Of a stretch of 64,000 nucleotides of DNA, positions 18,162 through 28,887 are shown one piece after another. Numbering within the stretch: the first letter of the stretch is position 1; each line of letters begins with the position of its first letter. The notes below the pieces were generated by a model. It was not told the origin of the DNA and did no database searches. It was given only the letters and a program-made list of their open reading frames with translations. This DNA comes from Sodalis praecaptivus (GTDB lineage Bacteria; Pseudomonadota; Gammaproteobacteria; Enterobacterales; Enterobacteriaceae). A program made the translations under genes and the position numbers. The stretch is taken from NCBI RefSeq assembly GCF_000517425.1, contig NZ_CP006569.1:806001-870000 (forward strand), written 5' to 3'.

Positions 18162-18434
18162 GCTCCGCGGGGTAAACGGCGGTCGGCTGACCGTCTCGCG
18201 GCCCGATCGGCGGAAAGAAGAAGGCAGGTGAAATCAGAGAGTGGATCGGCGGAGGCCAGAGGTTCTCGTGGCCTGACCGGCATATGCGCCGAAGAGAGTA
18301 GGGGCGGGTTGAACCAGCGGCTTAAACGGCGGTCGAGTGACGGTTGCGGCATTAATCGGCGTGGACGTGCTATAGGCCTCGGGTGCCGCCGGCGCAAGCG
18401 CGCCATAGGTGCGGCCTAGCGGCGTGATCCACCG

Positions 18435-19289
18435 TCAACCGGGGCTGAGGACCTTCTGAAAGCGCTGGCGGTATTGGCGCGGCGACAGCCCGTAAGCCTG
18501 GTTGAACACCACTGAAAAGTAGTTGCTGTCGTCGAAGCCGCACAGCGAGGCGACATCGCCTATCGCCTGCTGACCGTGGCGCAGCAGGTCCATCGCCTTG
18601 CACAGGCGTAACTGACGCAAATAATGATGTATACCCATACCGGTATGGTTTTTGAACATCACCCGCAACGTGCGGGCGTTAAGGCCGTACTGGCGGCAAA
18701 AATCATCCAGGCGGAAAGGCGCGCTGATATTGACGCGCAGCGCCATCAGCAGCAGATCCAGCTGTTCGGCGTCGGAGATAAAGGGGCTGTCCGGGGCATG
18801 ACGGAAACGTTTAGTCCTCAGCGCCAACTGCAAAAACAGAGTTTCACTCAGCAGCAGCGATAGCGCATCGGATTTCATGCACTCCTGCGCCAGCGCATCG
18901 ACGCTCTGGCGCAAAATGGCCATGCCGGGCGTGCTTAAACGCCAATACTGTCGCGCCTGCGTCCCCGAAGCATAGCCGGGAAGCAGATCCTGCCAGTTTA
19001 CGTTGAGGGTAAGCAGTTCGCGCCGGTATAGAACGTTGTCCAGCTCTAAATCGTTGACCGATTCATAACCGTGGCGGTCACGGGCGTTGATATAGAAAAG
19101 ATCGCCACAGGTGATGGGATAGGGCACTTCATTAAGAATATGCAGGCCGTTGCCGCGCCAGACAAAGACGATTTCGTCAAACTCATGACTATGCTGTGGA
19201 AAGGCGGGCTGTGGTCGACGATCGGCAACGGTGACCGCGTTTTTGTCGGTCAGGAAATAGTCGGAAACCTGCAGCTTAAGGCCATTCAT
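18435..19289 (-). CDS. rhaR: AraC-family activator RhaR of the rhaSR operon
   Basis: 284 residues. N-terminal cupin sugar-binding domain (FPQHSHEFDEIVFVWRGNG) and a C-terminal pair of helix-turn-helix motifs (from about 185), ending with CGFDDSNYFSVVFNQAYGLSPRQYR, typical of AraC regulators. In E. coli RhaR with rhamnose activates rhaSR. The start at 19289 aligns with E. coli RhaR and has GGGGA upstream; an ATG nine codons earlier is unlikely. It follows rhaS after 145 bases. More divergent than RhaS, but the position next to rhaT settles the name. Confidence 0.92.
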   Translation of the reverse strand: MNGLKLQVSDYFLTDKNAVTVADRRPQPAFPQHSHEFDEIVFVWRGNGLHILNEVPYPITCGDLFYINARDRHGYESVNDLELDNVLYRRELLTLNVNWQDLLPGYASGTQARQYWRLSTPGMAILRQSVDALAQECMKSDALSLLLSETLFLQLALRTKRFRHAPDSPFISDAEQLDLLLMALRVNISAPFRLDDFCRQYGLNARTLRVMFKNHTGMGIHHYLRQLRLCKAMDLLRHGQQAIGDVASLCGFDDSNYFSVVFNQAYGLSPRQYRQRFQKVLSPG

Positions 19290-19434
19290 GCCGTCATCCC
19301 CTAAGCTAAAAAGCAATTGAGAATAATGACATAATTTTGTAAATAATTATCTGATGATCGTTGCAAAACGCATTTTTTGTCGCGGCGGAAGGAGGGGCGG
19401 TGATGGCCGGATAACCGCCCGTCGCGTGCGGCAC

Positions 19435-20271
19435 CTACAACAGATCGGGATAGCCCTGGCGCAGCATTTTCGGCGAATGAGAAAACTCACGCCGGAACTG
19501 GGTGGAGAAATGATTGCTATCGCTAAAACCACAGGCGTGGGCAATTTCCGTGATCGTTTTATCGGACTGTTTTAACTGCTTGCGCGCCTCCAGTAGGCGT
19601 AACCGGTTCAAATAGCGCTGAGGCGTCATCCCGGTTTGCTGCTTTAGCTGACGATGTAGCGTGCGCAGCGGCAACTGAAATTGATCGGCGAGGGTCAGCC
19701 AGTCGACATTGTCACTGAAATTATGCTGTAGCCAGCGTAACAGATCTTGCAGACGCTGCTCGCGGTTGCCGTCGCTGTGGGCCTGGAAACAGCCCTGGCG
19801 CAGCACGATAAGCAATTGCAGAAATTGCCCTTCGCTGGCGGCAATATTCTCCGGCGACAGATCGCCGCTCAGCGCGTCGAGAGTGTGAATCAATTGCTTG
19901 GCCTGCTGCAGCGCCGCGTGATTGACTTGCCAGTGAACCTGTCGCTCGCCTGGCCCTTCGCCCGGCAGAAATGGAGCGATATTCTGCAAAAAACGAAATC
20001 CGTTGGGCGCGCGGTACAGCACGTTGATCATATTCAGACGATCCACGCTTTCAAACAGGTGGTGGTCATCGGCCCGGACAAAACAGACGGTGCCGCTACA
20101 CAGCGTGTGGGGTTGATCGTTGAAGACATGTATGCCCGATCCGTTTTCCACCAGCACTATCTCCCAGAAATCGTGATAATGCTCGGGAAAATCCCACTGC
20201 GGCAGGCGGGGTTCGATGGCAACCGTAGCGTCTGGGGAAACAAAAAAATCATCACCGTACAGTAACGTCAT
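19435..20271 (-). CDS. rhaS: AraC-family activator RhaS of rhaBAD and rhaT
   Basis: 278 residues, the same as E. coli. The cupin domain (VAIEPRLPQWDFPEHYHDFWEIV) binds L-rhamnose; the C-terminal DNA-binding domain has RTLHRQLKQQTGMTPQRYLNRLRL and CGFSDSNHFSTQFRREF. Start at 20271 (MTLLYGDDFF) with AGGTG upstream; a GTG three codons earlier is possible. Divergent from rhaB across a 317-base control region that holds a CRP site and a RhaS-type inverted repeat. Confidence 0.96.
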   Translation of the reverse strand: MTLLYGDDFFVSPDATVAIEPRLPQWDFPEHYHDFWEIVLVENGSGIHVFNDQPHTLCSGTVCFVRADDHHLFESVDRLNMINVLYRAPNGFRFLQNIAPFLPGEGPGERQVHWQVNHAALQQAKQLIHTLDALSGDLSPENIAASEGQFLQLLIVLRQGCFQAHSDGNREQRLQDLLRWLQHNFSDNVDWLTLADQFQLPLRTLHRQLKQQTGMTPQRYLNRLRLLEARKQLKQSDKTITEIAHACGFSDSNHFSTQFRREFSHSPKMLRQGYPDLL

Positions 20272-20462
20272 TTCAGGCACCTCAGCATGATACAGGGACC
20301 TTATCTTATGCCGCGATAATGCGGAGCGCCTTCAATTCCCGACCGTCAAACGCCGCATTGCGGTTTTTTTTTCAAGTTTTGCGGCCCCCGTGATGGATTT
20401 TGCGGCGAAGATCACAGGCGGCCGGAGGGGGGCGCGGCGACAAACGGAGGTGATATTGCTTT

Positions 20463-20478
20463 TGTGATCGGATTCACA
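20463..20478 (+). promoter_or_regulatory. CRP site in the rhaS-rhaB control region
   Basis: TGTGATCGGATTCACA is a perfect TGTGA-N6-TCACA. Its centre is 118 bases before the rhaB start codon, close to the known E. coli arrangement (centre near -92.5 from the rhaB transcription start). It adjoins the RhaS-type site. Confidence 0.85.
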
Positions 20479-20481
20479 TTC

Positions 20482-20532
20482 ATCTTGACGATTTTGCCAG
20501 CCCGCTAGCGCCGGTGGCAGCCACCGGAAGGT
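20482..20532 (+). promoter_or_regulatory. RhaS operator of rhaBAD
   Basis: Two 17-base half-sites in inverted orientation: ATCTTGACGATTTTGCC at 20482-20498 and GGCAGCCACCGGAAGGT at 20516-20532. Both resemble the E. coli rhaBAD half-sites as I recall them (ATCTT...TTGCC and ...GAAGGT). The spacer is 17 bases against 16 in E. coli. A TTACAC -10 box (20551-20556) follows at the distance expected. Confidence 0.7.
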
Positions 20533-20588
20533 GGCGTCGCCTGTTCCTGCTTACACTGCCAACCAGAGCAGCAAAGAGGACAACGACT

Positions 20589-22061
20589 ATGGCGACGCGA
20601 AATATCATAGCGGTCGATCTGGGTGCCACCAGCGGCCGAGTGATGCTGGCGACCTGGGACGGCGCCGCGCAGCAGATAAGCCTGCGGGAAGTTCACCGCT
20701 TCGCTAACGGCTTCGTTAAGCAGCAGGGGGCGGATTGTTGGGACTTGGACCGCCTCGAGCAGGAAATCCTTACCGGCATCGGTCAGTTGGATCGCGACGG
20801 CACACTTCTAGACAGCATCGGTATTGATACTTGGGGCGTGGATTATGTGTTACTTGACCAGGCGGGGGCGCGCGTCGCGCCGGCGGTCAGTTACCGCGAC
20901 CATCGCACCGATGGCGTCATGGCGCAGGTGAGCGCCGAACTGGGCCGGGAGGACATCTACCGGCGTACCGGGATCCAATTTCTGCCGTTTAACACCCTTT
21001 ATCAGTTGCAAGCCTGGCGCCAACGGCAGCCGGAGGCTGCGGCAAACGTCGCGCATCTGCTGTTGATCCCCGATTACTTTCATTACCGGCTGACCGGCGC
21101 GCTTAACTGGGAATATACCAACGCCAGTACCACGCAACTGCTTAATCTGGCGACGAATGATTGGGATCACGCCCTATTGGACTATCTGGGGGTCCCCCGC
21201 CATTGGTTCGGTACCCCTCGCCCGCCGGGCAATACGCCCGGTTATTGGATTAGCCCGTCAGGACAACGGGTGGCGGTTATCGCCGTGGCGACTCATGATA
21301 CCGCCAGCGCGGTGGTCGCCTCGCCCCTGCAAGACGAAAGCTGTGCCTACCTGAGCTCCGGTACCTGGTCGTTAATGGGCGTGGAAAGCCACAATCCGTT
21401 TTGTGACGGCCGCGCCCTGGCGCTGAATATTACCAATGAAGGCGGCGTGAACGGCCGCTACCGGGTGCTTAAAAATATTATGGGCCTGTGGTTACTGAAC
21501 CGCATCACCCAGGAGCTGGGGATTGCGAGTCTGCCGGCGCTGCTGGAGGAGGCCGCCGCGCTGCCGCCCTTTACCCGTTTGATCAATCCCAACGATGAGC
21601 GCTTTATCAATCCCCCCTCGATGGCGGACGCCATCCGCGAGGCCTGCCGCGAACAGGGGCAGCCGGTACCGCAGGAAGCTGCGGCGCTGGCGCGCTGTAT
21701 TCTTGACAGTCTGGCGATGCTCTACCGTCGGGTACTGCTGGAGCTGAGCGCCCTGCGCGGCATTGCGCCGGCGCGGCTGCATATCGTCGGCGGCGGCAGC
21801 CAAAACCGCTGGCTTAACCAGCTTACCGCCGATTGCTGCCAGTTGCCGGTGTCCGCGGGGCCGGTGGAAGCGTCGACGCTTGGCAACGTGGGGTGCCAGC
21901 TCATGGCGCTTAACGACGTGGCGGACGTAGCGGCCTGGCGCCGGATCGTCACGCGCAGTTTTCCGCTGGCGCACTACCTGCCCAGCCCGATAGCCGATTT
22001 TGCCCATCATTGGCAACGCTTTCAGGCGCTTTGCCATCCGCAAGAGGAAATCCTGTTATGA
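20589..22061 (+). CDS. rhaB: Rhamnulokinase
   Basis: 490 residues (E. coli 489). FGGY-family sugar kinase phosphorylating L-rhamnulose to L-rhamnulose 1-phosphate. Phosphate-binding motif [12 protein letters not shown] at the N-terminus, [16 protein letters not shown], and the C-terminal signature around [15 protein letters not shown] and [11 protein letters not shown] are intact. The start at 20589 follows AAGAGGA; the upstream open frame is in the promoter. Its TGA overlaps the ATG of rhaA (ATGA). Confidence 0.97.
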   Translation: MATRNIIAVDLGATSGRVMLATWDGAAQQISLREVHRFANGFVKQQGADCWDLDRLEQEILTGIGQLDRDGTLLDSIGIDTWGVDYVLLDQAGARVAPAVSYRDHRTDGVMAQVSAELGREDIYRRTGIQFLPFNTLYQLQAWRQRQPEAAANVAHLLLIPDYFHYRLTGALNWEYTNASTTQLLNLATNDWDHALLDYLGVPRHWFGTPRPPGNTPGYWISPSGQRVAVIAVATHDTASAVVASPLQDESCAYLSSGTWSLMGVESHNPFCDGRALALNITNEGGVNGRYRVLKNIMGLWLLNRITQELGIASLPALLEEAAALPPFTRLINPNDERFINPPSMADAIREACREQGQPVPQEAAALARCILDSLAMLYRRVLLELSALRGIAPARLHIVGGGSQNRWLNQLTADCCQLPVSAGPVEASTLGNVGCQLMALNDVADVAAWRRIVTRSFPLAHYLPSPIADFAHHWQRFQALCHPQEEILL

Positions 22062-23314
22062 ACTCATCCCTTGAACAAGCCTGGCAACTGGCCAAACAGC
22101 GCTACGCCGATAGTGATGTCAACGTGGAGCAGGCGCTGGCGCTGCTGGATACGCTGCCCGTTTCGATGCATTGCTGGCAGGGCGACGATGTTGCCGGTTT
22201 TGAGAACCCCACCGGCACCTTGACCGGGGGGATTCAGGCCACCGGTAATTATCCCGGTAAAGCCACCAATGCTCAGCAACTGCGCGCCGATCTGGAGCAG
22301 GCGTTTAGCCTGATCCCGGGACCGAAGCGGCTCAATCTGCACGCCATTTATCTGGAGGCGGAGCAACCGGTAGAGCGCAACGCCATCGAGCCGGCGCATT
22401 TCGCCCGCTGGGTCGCCTGGGCGCGGGATCAGCATCTGGGACTGGACTTTAATCCTACCTGCTTTTCCCATCCGTTGAGCGCTGATGGCTTCACCCTTTC
22501 CCATGCCGATGACAAGATTCGTCAATTTTGGATTGAGCACTGCCAGGCCAGCCGTCGCATTTCCGCCTATTTCGGCCGTGAATTGGGAACGGCGTCGGTG
22601 ATGAATATTTGGGTACCGGACGGGATGAAAGATCTCACCATTGATCGGCTGGCGCCGCGCGAGCGGCTGATGGCGGCGCTGGATACGGTTTTGGCGGAAA
22701 AACTGGATCCGCGCCATCATATCGACGCGGTGGAAAGTAAATTATTCGGCATCGGCGCGGAAAGCTATACCGTCGGTTCGGCGGAATTCTACCTCGCCTA
22801 CGCCACCAGCCGCGGTACCGCGCTGTGCATGGACGCCGGTCACTTCCATCCCACCGAGGTCATCTCAGATAAAATTTCCAGCGCCAGCCTGTTTGTCCCG
22901 CGTTTGCTGCTGCACGTTAGCCGGCCGGTGCGCTGGGATAGCGATCATGTGGTTCTGCTGGACGATGAAACGCAGGCGATCGCCAGCGAGATCGTGCGGC
23001 AAAAACTGTTCAACCGGGTCCATATCGGCCTGGACTTCTTTGATGCCTCCATTAACCGTATCGCCGCCTGGGTTATCGGCACCCGTAATATGAAAAAAGC
23101 GCTGCTGCGCGCGCTGCTGGAGCCCACGGACACGTTGCGTCGCTTGGAACAGGATGGCGATTATACGGCGCGTCTGGCGCTGCTGGAGGAGCAAAAATCG
23201 CTGCCGTGGCAGGCGGTGTGGGATCGTTATTGCCAACAACATCAGGTACCGGTGGGCAGCGATTGGCTGTCGTCGGTGCGCGAATATGAACAAACCGTGT
23301 TAAGTCAACGCTGA
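22058..23314 (+). CDS. rhaA: L-rhamnose isomerase
   Basis: 418 residues (E. coli 419). Converts L-rhamnose to L-rhamnulose with Mn2+ in a TIM barrel. Recognisable conserved stretches are [45 protein letters not shown] and [15 protein letters not shown]. The order rhaB-rhaA-rhaD is the E. coli order, and translational overlap with rhaB shows a single transcript. No truncation or odd residues were noticed. Confidence 0.97.
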   Translation: MNSSLEQAWQLAKQRYADSDVNVEQALALLDTLPVSMHCWQGDDVAGFENPTGTLTGGIQATGNYPGKATNAQQLRADLEQAFSLIPGPKRLNLHAIYLEAEQPVERNAIEPAHFARWVAWARDQHLGLDFNPTCFSHPLSADGFTLSHADDKIRQFWIEHCQASRRISAYFGRELGTASVMNIWVPDGMKDLTIDRLAPRERLMAALDTVLAEKLDPRHHIDAVESKLFGIGAESYTVGSAEFYLAYATSRGTALCMDAGHFHPTEVISDKISSASLFVPRLLLHVSRPVRWDSDHVVLLDDETQAIASEIVRQKLFNRVHIGLDFFDASINRIAAWVIGTRNMKKALLRALLEPTDTLRRLEQDGDYTARLALLEEQKSLPWQAVWDRYCQQHQVPVGSDWLSSVREYEQTVLSQR

Positions 23315-23326
23315 GGATACCTGGTT

Positions 23327-24160
23327 ATGCAATCATTACTTTCTTCCTGGTTCGTTCAGGGCATGGTCAAGGCGACCAGCGATATGTGGCTCAAAGGCTG
23401 GGACGAACGCAACGGCGGTAACGTAAGCCTGCGCCTGACGCCAGAGGATGTCGCCCCCTACCGGGCAGAGTTTAACCCGCAGCCGCGCAGCGAAACATTG
23501 TCGGCACCGGTGCCGGCGCTGGCCGGCAGTTATTTTCTGGTCACCGGCTCCGGCAAATTTTTTCGCAACGTGCAGCTCTCTCCCGCCGACAGTTTAACGC
23601 TGTTGCAGCTCAATGAGGACGGCACCGGTTACCGTATCCTGTGGGGGCTTATCGCCGGTGGACTGCCCACTTCCGAGCTGGCCACGCACCTGCAGTCCCA
23701 TGCCGTGCGTAAACAAGTGACGGGAGGCGGCGATCGGGTCATCATGCACTGCCACGCCACCAATCTCATCGCCTTAAGCTATGTGCTGGAGCTGGATACC
23801 GCCCGCTTTACCCGCGAGCTGTGGGAAGGCAGCACCGAATGTCTGGTGGTGTTCCCCGACGGGGTAGGCATCATTCCCTGGATGGTCCCCGGGACCGACG
23901 GTATTGGCGCCGCTACCTCGGAAAAAATGCACGCGCATTCGCTGGTGCTCTGGCCTTTTCACGGTATTTTCGCCAGCGGTCCCTCGTTGGATGACGCTTT
24001 CGGCCTGATCGATACCGCGGAAAAATCCGCCGAGGTGATGGTGAAAGTCCGCTCGATGGGGGGCAAAAAGCAGACCATCAGTCGCGCTGAACTCGTCGCG
24101 CTCGGCGAGCGTTTCGGCGTGACGCCGATGGCGGCGGCGCTGGACGTTGAGTCGCGTTGA
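23327..24160 (+). CDS. rhaD: Rhamnulose-1-phosphate aldolase
   Basis: 277 residues (E. coli 274). Class II zinc aldolase that splits L-rhamnulose 1-phosphate into dihydroxyacetone phosphate and L-lactaldehyde. The phosphate-binding NGGNVSLRL, the GSGKFF loop and the zinc ligands in MHCHATNL are seen. It lies 12 bases after rhaA with GAGGAT before the ATG. Downstream rhaM begins 13 bases after its stop. Confidence 0.96.
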   Translation: MQSLLSSWFVQGMVKATSDMWLKGWDERNGGNVSLRLTPEDVAPYRAEFNPQPRSETLSAPVPALAGSYFLVTGSGKFFRNVQLSPADSLTLLQLNEDGTGYRILWGLIAGGLPTSELATHLQSHAVRKQVTGGGDRVIMHCHATNLIALSYVLELDTARFTRELWEGSTECLVVFPDGVGIIPWMVPGTDGIGAATSEKMHAHSLVLWPFHGIFASGPSLDDAFGLIDTAEKSAEVMVKVRSMGGKKQTISRAELVALGERFGVTPMAAALDVESR

Positions 24161-24173
24161 ACGGGGAAATATG

Positions 24174-24488
24174 ATGATAAGAAAAGCCTTTGTTATGCAG
24201 CTCAATCCCGAAGCGCATCAAGAGTATGAACGGCGGCACAATCCGATCTGGCCTGAGCTGGCGCAGACTCTAAAGCAGCACGGCGCCCATCACTACAGTA
24301 TTTTTCTTGATGAACAGCGCCATCTACTGTTCGCCTATGTAGAGATGGAATCCGAAGCGCGTTGGGATGCGGTAGCGGAGACGGAAGTGTGCCAGCGCTG
24401 GTGGCGCCATATGACCGACGTCATGCCCGCCAACGCCGATAACAGCCCGGTAAGCGCAACCCTGCGCCCGGTGTTTTATCTGGAATAA
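24174..24488 (+). CDS. rhaM: L-rhamnose mutarotase
   Basis: 104 residues, identical in length to the E. coli enzyme, which interconverts the alpha and beta anomers of L-rhamnose. [22 protein letters not shown] and [20 protein letters not shown] are near-identical to the family. An ATG one codon earlier (24171) is equally possible. Last gene of the rhaBADM operon; convergent with ruvX. Confidence 0.96.
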   Translation: MIRKAFVMQLNPEAHQEYERRHNPIWPELAQTLKQHGAHHYSIFLDEQRHLLFAYVEMESEARWDAVAETEVCQRWWRHMTDVMPANADNSPVSATLRPVFYLE

Positions 24489-24657
24489 CTCGGCCCGTGG
24501 CAGCGGCAAGAGAGACGCGCCGTTGCCCTGCGTTATGCTATCGCCACTGTTGCGGGCCGGGAGACCGTCCTGCGAGCTGTGGCAGTGCCGCTGCGCGGCG
24601 TGTAGGTCGCTTCTGCCGGCGATGACGCCGCAGGCGACCGACGATGGTGCCGTAGCG

Positions 24658-25083
24658 TTACTCGGGAAATTGTTCGAGCCAGCTTTCCAAAATGATGACC
24701 GCCGACCCTGCGTCCACATTGCCTTTCTCCAGCGCGCGATAGCCGCCGCGCGCAAACAGACCCGCGCGGGCTTCGACGGTGCTGAGGCGTTCATCGTGCA
24801 GCACTACCTGTACGCCAAAGCGACCGTGCAGCCGGTTGGCGAACTTGCGCGCCCGGGCGGTCAGCGGCTGTTCGCTGCCGTCCATATTCAGCGGTAACCC
24901 CACCACTACCGTATCCGGCCGCCATTCATTGAGCAGTTTTTCGATCTGCTGCCAGTCGGGCACGCCGTCACGGGCCTTGAACGCCGTCAGCGGTCGGGCG
25001 GTACAGGTAACGCGTTGACCAATGGCCACGCCGATGCTGCGCGTACCAAAATCGAATGCCATGATGCTGCCGGCGCCGGCCAT
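24658..25083 (-). CDS. ruvX: Pre-16S rRNA nuclease RuvX/YqgF
   Basis: 141 residues. RNase H-like fold, needed for processing of the 16S rRNA 5' end; also described as a putative Holliday-junction resolvase. Acidic active-site context [29 protein letters not shown] and [10 protein letters not shown] are present, with a C-terminal [13 protein letters not shown] helix. Start and yqgE stop overlap by one base (TAATG), so the two are co-translated. In E. coli yggR follows directly; here the rhamnose cluster intervenes. Confidence 0.95.
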   Translation of the reverse strand: MAGAGSIMAFDFGTRSIGVAIGQRVTCTARPLTAFKARDGVPDWQQIEKLLNEWRPDTVVVGLPLNMDGSEQPLTARARKFANRLHGRFGVQVVLHDERLSTVEARAGLFARGGYRALEKGNVDAGSAVIILESWLEQFPE

Positions 25084-25646
25084 TAGGCATGACCCGCCTG
25101 GTTGGCGATATTATGAATATCGATGCCGAGGGTTTTGGCCGCTTCGCGCCAGCGGGCGGCGATGGGGGTATGGAACAGAATTTCGCTGTCGGCGGGGGTG
25201 GTAAGCCAGGCATTTTCCAGCAGCTCGCGTTCCAGCTGGCCCTGCTCCCAGCCGGAGTAGCCGAGCGCGACCAGCACATCCTCAGGCTGATCGGCGGTGC
25301 CGAGCGTCTCCAGCACATCCTTGGAGGTGGTTATCATCGTTTGCGGCGAAATGCCGATGCTGGATCCGAAACCCTCGCGCGGCGTATGCAGGATAAAGCC
25401 GCGGTCATCCGCCAGCGGACCGCCGGCAAACACCGGTTTGTCCAGCCGAATGGCCGGATCGCGGTCGGCGGGCATAATTTTAAGCTTGTGCAGCACGTTT
25501 TCGACGGTGAATTGCTCGACGGGCTTGTTGATGACGATACCCATGGCGCCGTCACTGTTATGCTCGCAGATGTAGACCACCGAACGCTTGAACAGCGGAT
25601 CCTGCAACGAGGGCATGGCGATAAGAAAATGGTGCTGTAAATTCAT
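25083..25646 (-). CDS. yqgE: UPF0301/AlgH family protein YqgE
   Basis: 187 residues, full length. Cytosolic protein of the AlgH family, function not established. The family start [53 protein letters not shown] and [18 protein letters not shown] are all present. Upstream of and coupled to ruvX, an arrangement conserved in Enterobacterales; gshB lies 115 bases upstream in the same direction. Confidence 0.94.
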   Translation of the reverse strand: MNLQHHFLIAMPSLQDPLFKRSVVYICEHNSDGAMGIVINKPVEQFTVENVLHKLKIMPADRDPAIRLDKPVFAGGPLADDRGFILHTPREGFGSSIGISPQTMITTSKDVLETLGTADQPEDVLVALGYSGWEQGQLERELLENAWLTTPADSEILFHTPIAARWREAAKTLGIDIHNIANQAGHA

Positions 25647-25761
25647 GCTTTAAATAGGCAACATCAGTAAGTTTAAAAAATAGACGGCGTCCAGTATGCG
25701 GGCAAAATGGTGATAAGTCACTGGCCGCAAGCGAAATCAGATTGCGGCCACGTCACACACA

Positions 25762-26718
25762 TCAGCGTTGTTGCGCCGCCAAGCGTTTTTCTATTGCGTC
25801 CATCAACATACCGGTGATGGAAATAGGGAAAGCCGCTTCGATCTCCCGTATGCAGGTGGGACTGGTGACGTTAATCTCCGTCAGGCGGTCGCCAATGATA
25901 TCCAGACCGACGAAAATCAGCCCTTTCTTCTTCAGTACCGGCGCCACGTCGCGGGCGATTTTCCAGTCGCTGTCGCTGAGCGGGCGGGCCTCGCCGCGGC
26001 CGCCGGCGGCCAGATTGCCGCGGGTTTCCCCGCTTTTGGGAATACGCGCCAGGCAATAGGGAACCGGTTCGCCATCTACCACCAGCACCCGTTTATCGCC
26101 GTCTTTGATGGCCGGCAGATAATTTTGCGCCATACAGAAATGGCGGCCGTAGCCGGTCAAGGTCTCAACAATGACCGTCAGATTGGGATCGTCTTGCTTG
26201 ACGCGAAAAATCGACGTACCGCCCATGCCGTCCAGCGGTTTCAGGATGATGTCGCCGTGCTCCTGCCAGAAGGCACGGATGTGGTCGTCGCGGCGGCTTA
26301 CCAGCGTATCCGGCGTGTGGCGCGCGAACCAGGCGGTGAACAATTTCTCGTTGCAGTCCCGCAGGCTCTGCGGTTTGTTGACGATAAGTGCCCCTTCATC
26401 TTCCGCACGTTCCAGAATGTAGGTGGCATAGATAAATTCGGTATCGAAGGGCGGATCCTTGCGCATCAGGATCACATCCAGTTCGCCCAGGTTGATATCC
26501 TGTTCGCCGTTAAAGCTGTACCAGGCGTCATAATCCTGTTTTACCGACAGCAGACGGGTGGTGGCCCGCGCCTCGCCGCCGCGCAGATACAGGGAGCTCA
26601 TTTCCATATAGTGAATTTCATAGCCGCGGCGCTGCGCTTCCAGCAGCATGGCGAAGCTGCTGTCTTTTTTGATATTGATGGAGGAAATCGGATCCATCAC
26701 GATGCCAAGCTTAATCAT
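25762..26718 (-). CDS. gshB: Glutathione synthetase
   Basis: 318 residues (E. coli 315/316). ATP-grasp enzyme joining gamma-glutamylcysteine and glycine. Visible are the N-terminal KLGIVMDPISSI, the substrate region NKPQSLRDCNEKLFTAWF, the ATP-binding DIILKPLDGMGGTSIFR and the metal/ATP segment LIFVGLDIIGD with ITEINVTSPT-like end (EINVTSPTCIREIE). It starts 11 bases after the rsmE stop, hence one transcript with rsmE. Confidence 0.97.
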   Translation of the reverse strand: MIKLGIVMDPISSINIKKDSSFAMLLEAQRRGYEIHYMEMSSLYLRGGEARATTRLLSVKQDYDAWYSFNGEQDINLGELDVILMRKDPPFDTEFIYATYILERAEDEGALIVNKPQSLRDCNEKLFTAWFARHTPDTLVSRRDDHIRAFWQEHGDIILKPLDGMGGTSIFRVKQDDPNLTVIVETLTGYGRHFCMAQNYLPAIKDGDKRVLVVDGEPVPYCLARIPKSGETRGNLAAGGRGEARPLSDSDWKIARDVAPVLKKKGLIFVGLDIIGDRLTEINVTSPTCIREIEAAFPISITGMLMDAIEKRLAAQQR

Positions 26719-26729
26719 AGTCTTCTCCT

Positions 26730-27461
26730 TTACCCCAAATCGCCGAAACGCACCTGCAGGGCGGTGATGGCGGTGAGTGCGGTGGTCTCGGTACGTAACA
26801 CGCGTGGCCCCAGCAGAATATCGGTAAATCCATAACGGGCGGTCAATGCAATTTCCTCCGCCGACAGGCCGCCTTCCGGCCCGATCAGCAGGCGAATATC
26901 GTCCGCCGGCAGCGGCAGCGTATTGATGCGCTGTTCGGCGCGGGGATGCAAATTAAGTTTTAACCCCGCGTGCTGCTCCGCACACCAAGCCTCAAGCGTC
27001 ATCGCGGGGCGGATCTCCGCCAGGCGATTGCGGCCACATTGTTCACAGGCGCCGATGGCGATTTTGCGCCACTGCTGCAGCTTCTTTTCCAGCCGCTCGC
27101 CCTCCAGCTTGACGCCACAGCGTGCCGAAAACAATGGCGTGATCACATTTACCCCCAATTCAATGGATTTCTGGATAGTGAATTCCATTTTTTCCCCGCG
27201 AGACATCACCTGCCCCAGGTGCAAATGCAGCGGCGATTCGCGATCTTCCGTGCGTACCGACAGCACTCTGGCCTCGACGGTTTTTTTGTCCACTCGGCTC
27301 AACCGGGCGCTAAAAACCTGATTACTGCCGTCAAACAGCTCAAGCGGCGCGTCGGTGGTCATGCGCAGCACCCGACTTAAATGATGCGCCGCGTCTTCGC
27401 TAACGTCGAGGACGTCGCCGACGGCCAGCGGCGCCGGGTGATATATACGAGGTATTCGCAT
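26730..27461 (-). CDS. rsmE: 16S rRNA m3U1498 methyltransferase RsmE
   Basis: 243 residues, the family length. SPOUT-class methyltransferase acting on U1498 of 16S rRNA. A PUA-like N-terminal domain ([15 protein letters not shown]) precedes the knotted SAM domain with [27 protein letters not shown] and [13 protein letters not shown]. Upstream partner of gshB, as in E. coli. Confidence 0.96.
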   Translation of the reverse strand: MRIPRIYHPAPLAVGDVLDVSEDAAHHLSRVLRMTTDAPLELFDGSNQVFSARLSRVDKKTVEARVLSVRTEDRESPLHLHLGQVMSRGEKMEFTIQKSIELGVNVITPLFSARCGVKLEGERLEKKLQQWRKIAIGACEQCGRNRLAEIRPAMTLEAWCAEQHAGLKLNLHPRAEQRINTLPLPADDIRLLIGPEGGLSAEEIALTARYGFTDILLGPRVLRTETTALTAITALQVRFGDLG

Positions 27462-27555
27462 AAGGCGTGGTTATGTTCCTGGTTGTCTGGCCGCCCGGGG
27501 CGGATTTAACCCTGCCGGCATAACGGCGGGGCCACTCTAGTGTAGAGCAGCGCTT

Positions 27556-28263
27556 TTATTGGCCGCAAGCCCGCGTGATATAAGGATTGAGATTGCCCTG
27601 CACCGCGGCGATACGCTGATTGCGTTTGCATTCCCACTCGGTCACCGGATAAGTACGGTCCCATACGTCAAATAACTGCGTTTGCGCCCGGGAAAGACGA
27701 AGCTGGTAACGATCGCGCATGTAGAAGTAAGTCCGGGCGATGGCGCCGCGCGCGCGGGCCGGCGGCTCCGCCTGCTTGTTTTTGAAATCCACCTTCATTT
27801 CACAGCGGCCGTACTGGCCTTCGCCGCCGCGCCATTGACTGTATTGATAGTTGCCGCGATCGCCGTTCACTTCGCCGATCGCGGGTTGCAGGTTATGCAG
27901 GTCGGTTTCGATTTGCCGATAAACCGCATCTTTGGCGCAGTTTTTACGACCGCCGTTTTGCCAGCATTGGCGCTGATGGCCGAACTCCCAAGCCGGTACC
28001 ACATGCTCCCATTCGATGCGGTTGGCGCGCAGCTCGCTTTTACGCACCTGATAGCCGCAGGACGCCAGATCCGGGATGCCCTTTTTGCCCTGCCAGCGGA
28101 TGGCACAACCGCAGTAAAAGGTGCCGGGTGCGTCGCGATTGATTTTCACCGCCGCCGCTTTCGCCTGGTTGAAATTGGTAATCTGCTGCACTTTGGCCGC
28201 GGTGGAAAAGGAAAGGAACAAGAGGGCAGCGGCCAGCAGGCCGGAAGTTTTATGCAGCATCAT
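27556..28263 (-). CDS. endA: Endonuclease I (periplasmic DNase)
   Basis: 235 residues, the same as E. coli EndA. A signal peptide (hydrophobic [15 protein letters not shown]) directs it to the periplasm, where it makes double-strand cuts in DNA. The active-site segment [14 protein letters not shown] and [15 protein letters not shown] are intact; the paired cysteines around [14 protein letters not shown] and [12 protein letters not shown] are conserved. The start at 28263 is chosen by the signal peptide (an ATG one codon later is possible). Confidence 0.95.
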   Translation of the reverse strand: MMLHKTSGLLAAALLFLSFSTAAKVQQITNFNQAKAAAVKINRDAPGTFYCGCAIRWQGKKGIPDLASCGYQVRKSELRANRIEWEHVVPAWEFGHQRQCWQNGGRKNCAKDAVYRQIETDLHNLQPAIGEVNGDRGNYQYSQWRGGEGQYGRCEMKVDFKNKQAEPPARARGAIARTYFYMRDRYQLRLSRAQTQLFDVWDRTYPVTEWECKRNQRIAAVQGNLNPYITRACGQ

Positions 28264-28371
28264 CAGCGTGTTCAATTTGGAAAAGCGCAGGTTACCTAAT
28301 TGCGCAGCGACAGGCAAATTGAACGCGCGGTGCGTCGAATGACGGAAATGATGGAAAGCGGGCGAGGAGTC

Positions 28372-28887
28372 TTAACGTCCCGCCGTAGTTGTCTCGGGCT
28401 GTAATAGGTCGCCGCAGCGTCTGCAGCGGTATTGGGCTTCGCCGCGCAGAACGCGGTTATGCCGGCGTACGGTCAGAGCATGCTGCTGACAGCCGCAGCG
28501 ATAGGGGAAGGTATTGGGTCTCACGACCGTCAGGTCAAATTCGTGGGTCCGGCGGGCAGGGGTTTGCAGCACGTGACTCATCATCCAGCGCCACTCCCGT
28601 CCGTGGGGCGCCACCCGGCCAAACTGGCGAAACACCAGCAGATGCGCCAGTTCGTGCGGAATCACTTCATCAATAAAGGTTTGCTGATTTTCCAGCAGCA
28701 ACTGCGGATTCAGGCGAATTTCCCACTGCTCCAGCCAGGCGGTGCCGGCGGAGGTGCCACGCTGTTGGTAGGTGAGGGTGGGTTCGGGAAAAGTACAGTC
28801 AAAATACGCCTCGGCCTGTGCGAGCTTGGCCCGCAGGCACTGCATGACGCCCTGATGCAGGGCTATTGGAATACGTAACGGTTTCAT
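28372..28887 (-). CDS. sprT: SprT family zinc metalloprotease-like protein
   Basis: 171 residues. The HELAH zinc motif lies in the centre ([16 protein letters not shown]), followed by RVAPHGREW, and the C-terminus has a cysteine zinc ribbon (YRCGCQQH ... [10 protein letters not shown]). Protein of the SprT/Spartan-like family; its cellular role in bacteria is unclear. The start at 28887 ([12 protein letters not shown]) matches the family; the frame continues upstream without similarity. It lies between endA and galP as in E. coli. Confidence 0.93.
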   Translation of the reverse strand: MKPLRIPIALHQGVMQCLRAKLAQAEAYFDCTFPEPTLTYQQRGTSAGTAWLEQWEIRLNPQLLLENQQTFIDEVIPHELAHLLVFRQFGRVAPHGREWRWMMSHVLQTPARRTHEFDLTVVRPNTFPYRCGCQQHALTVRRHNRVLRGEAQYRCRRCGDLLQPETTTAGR

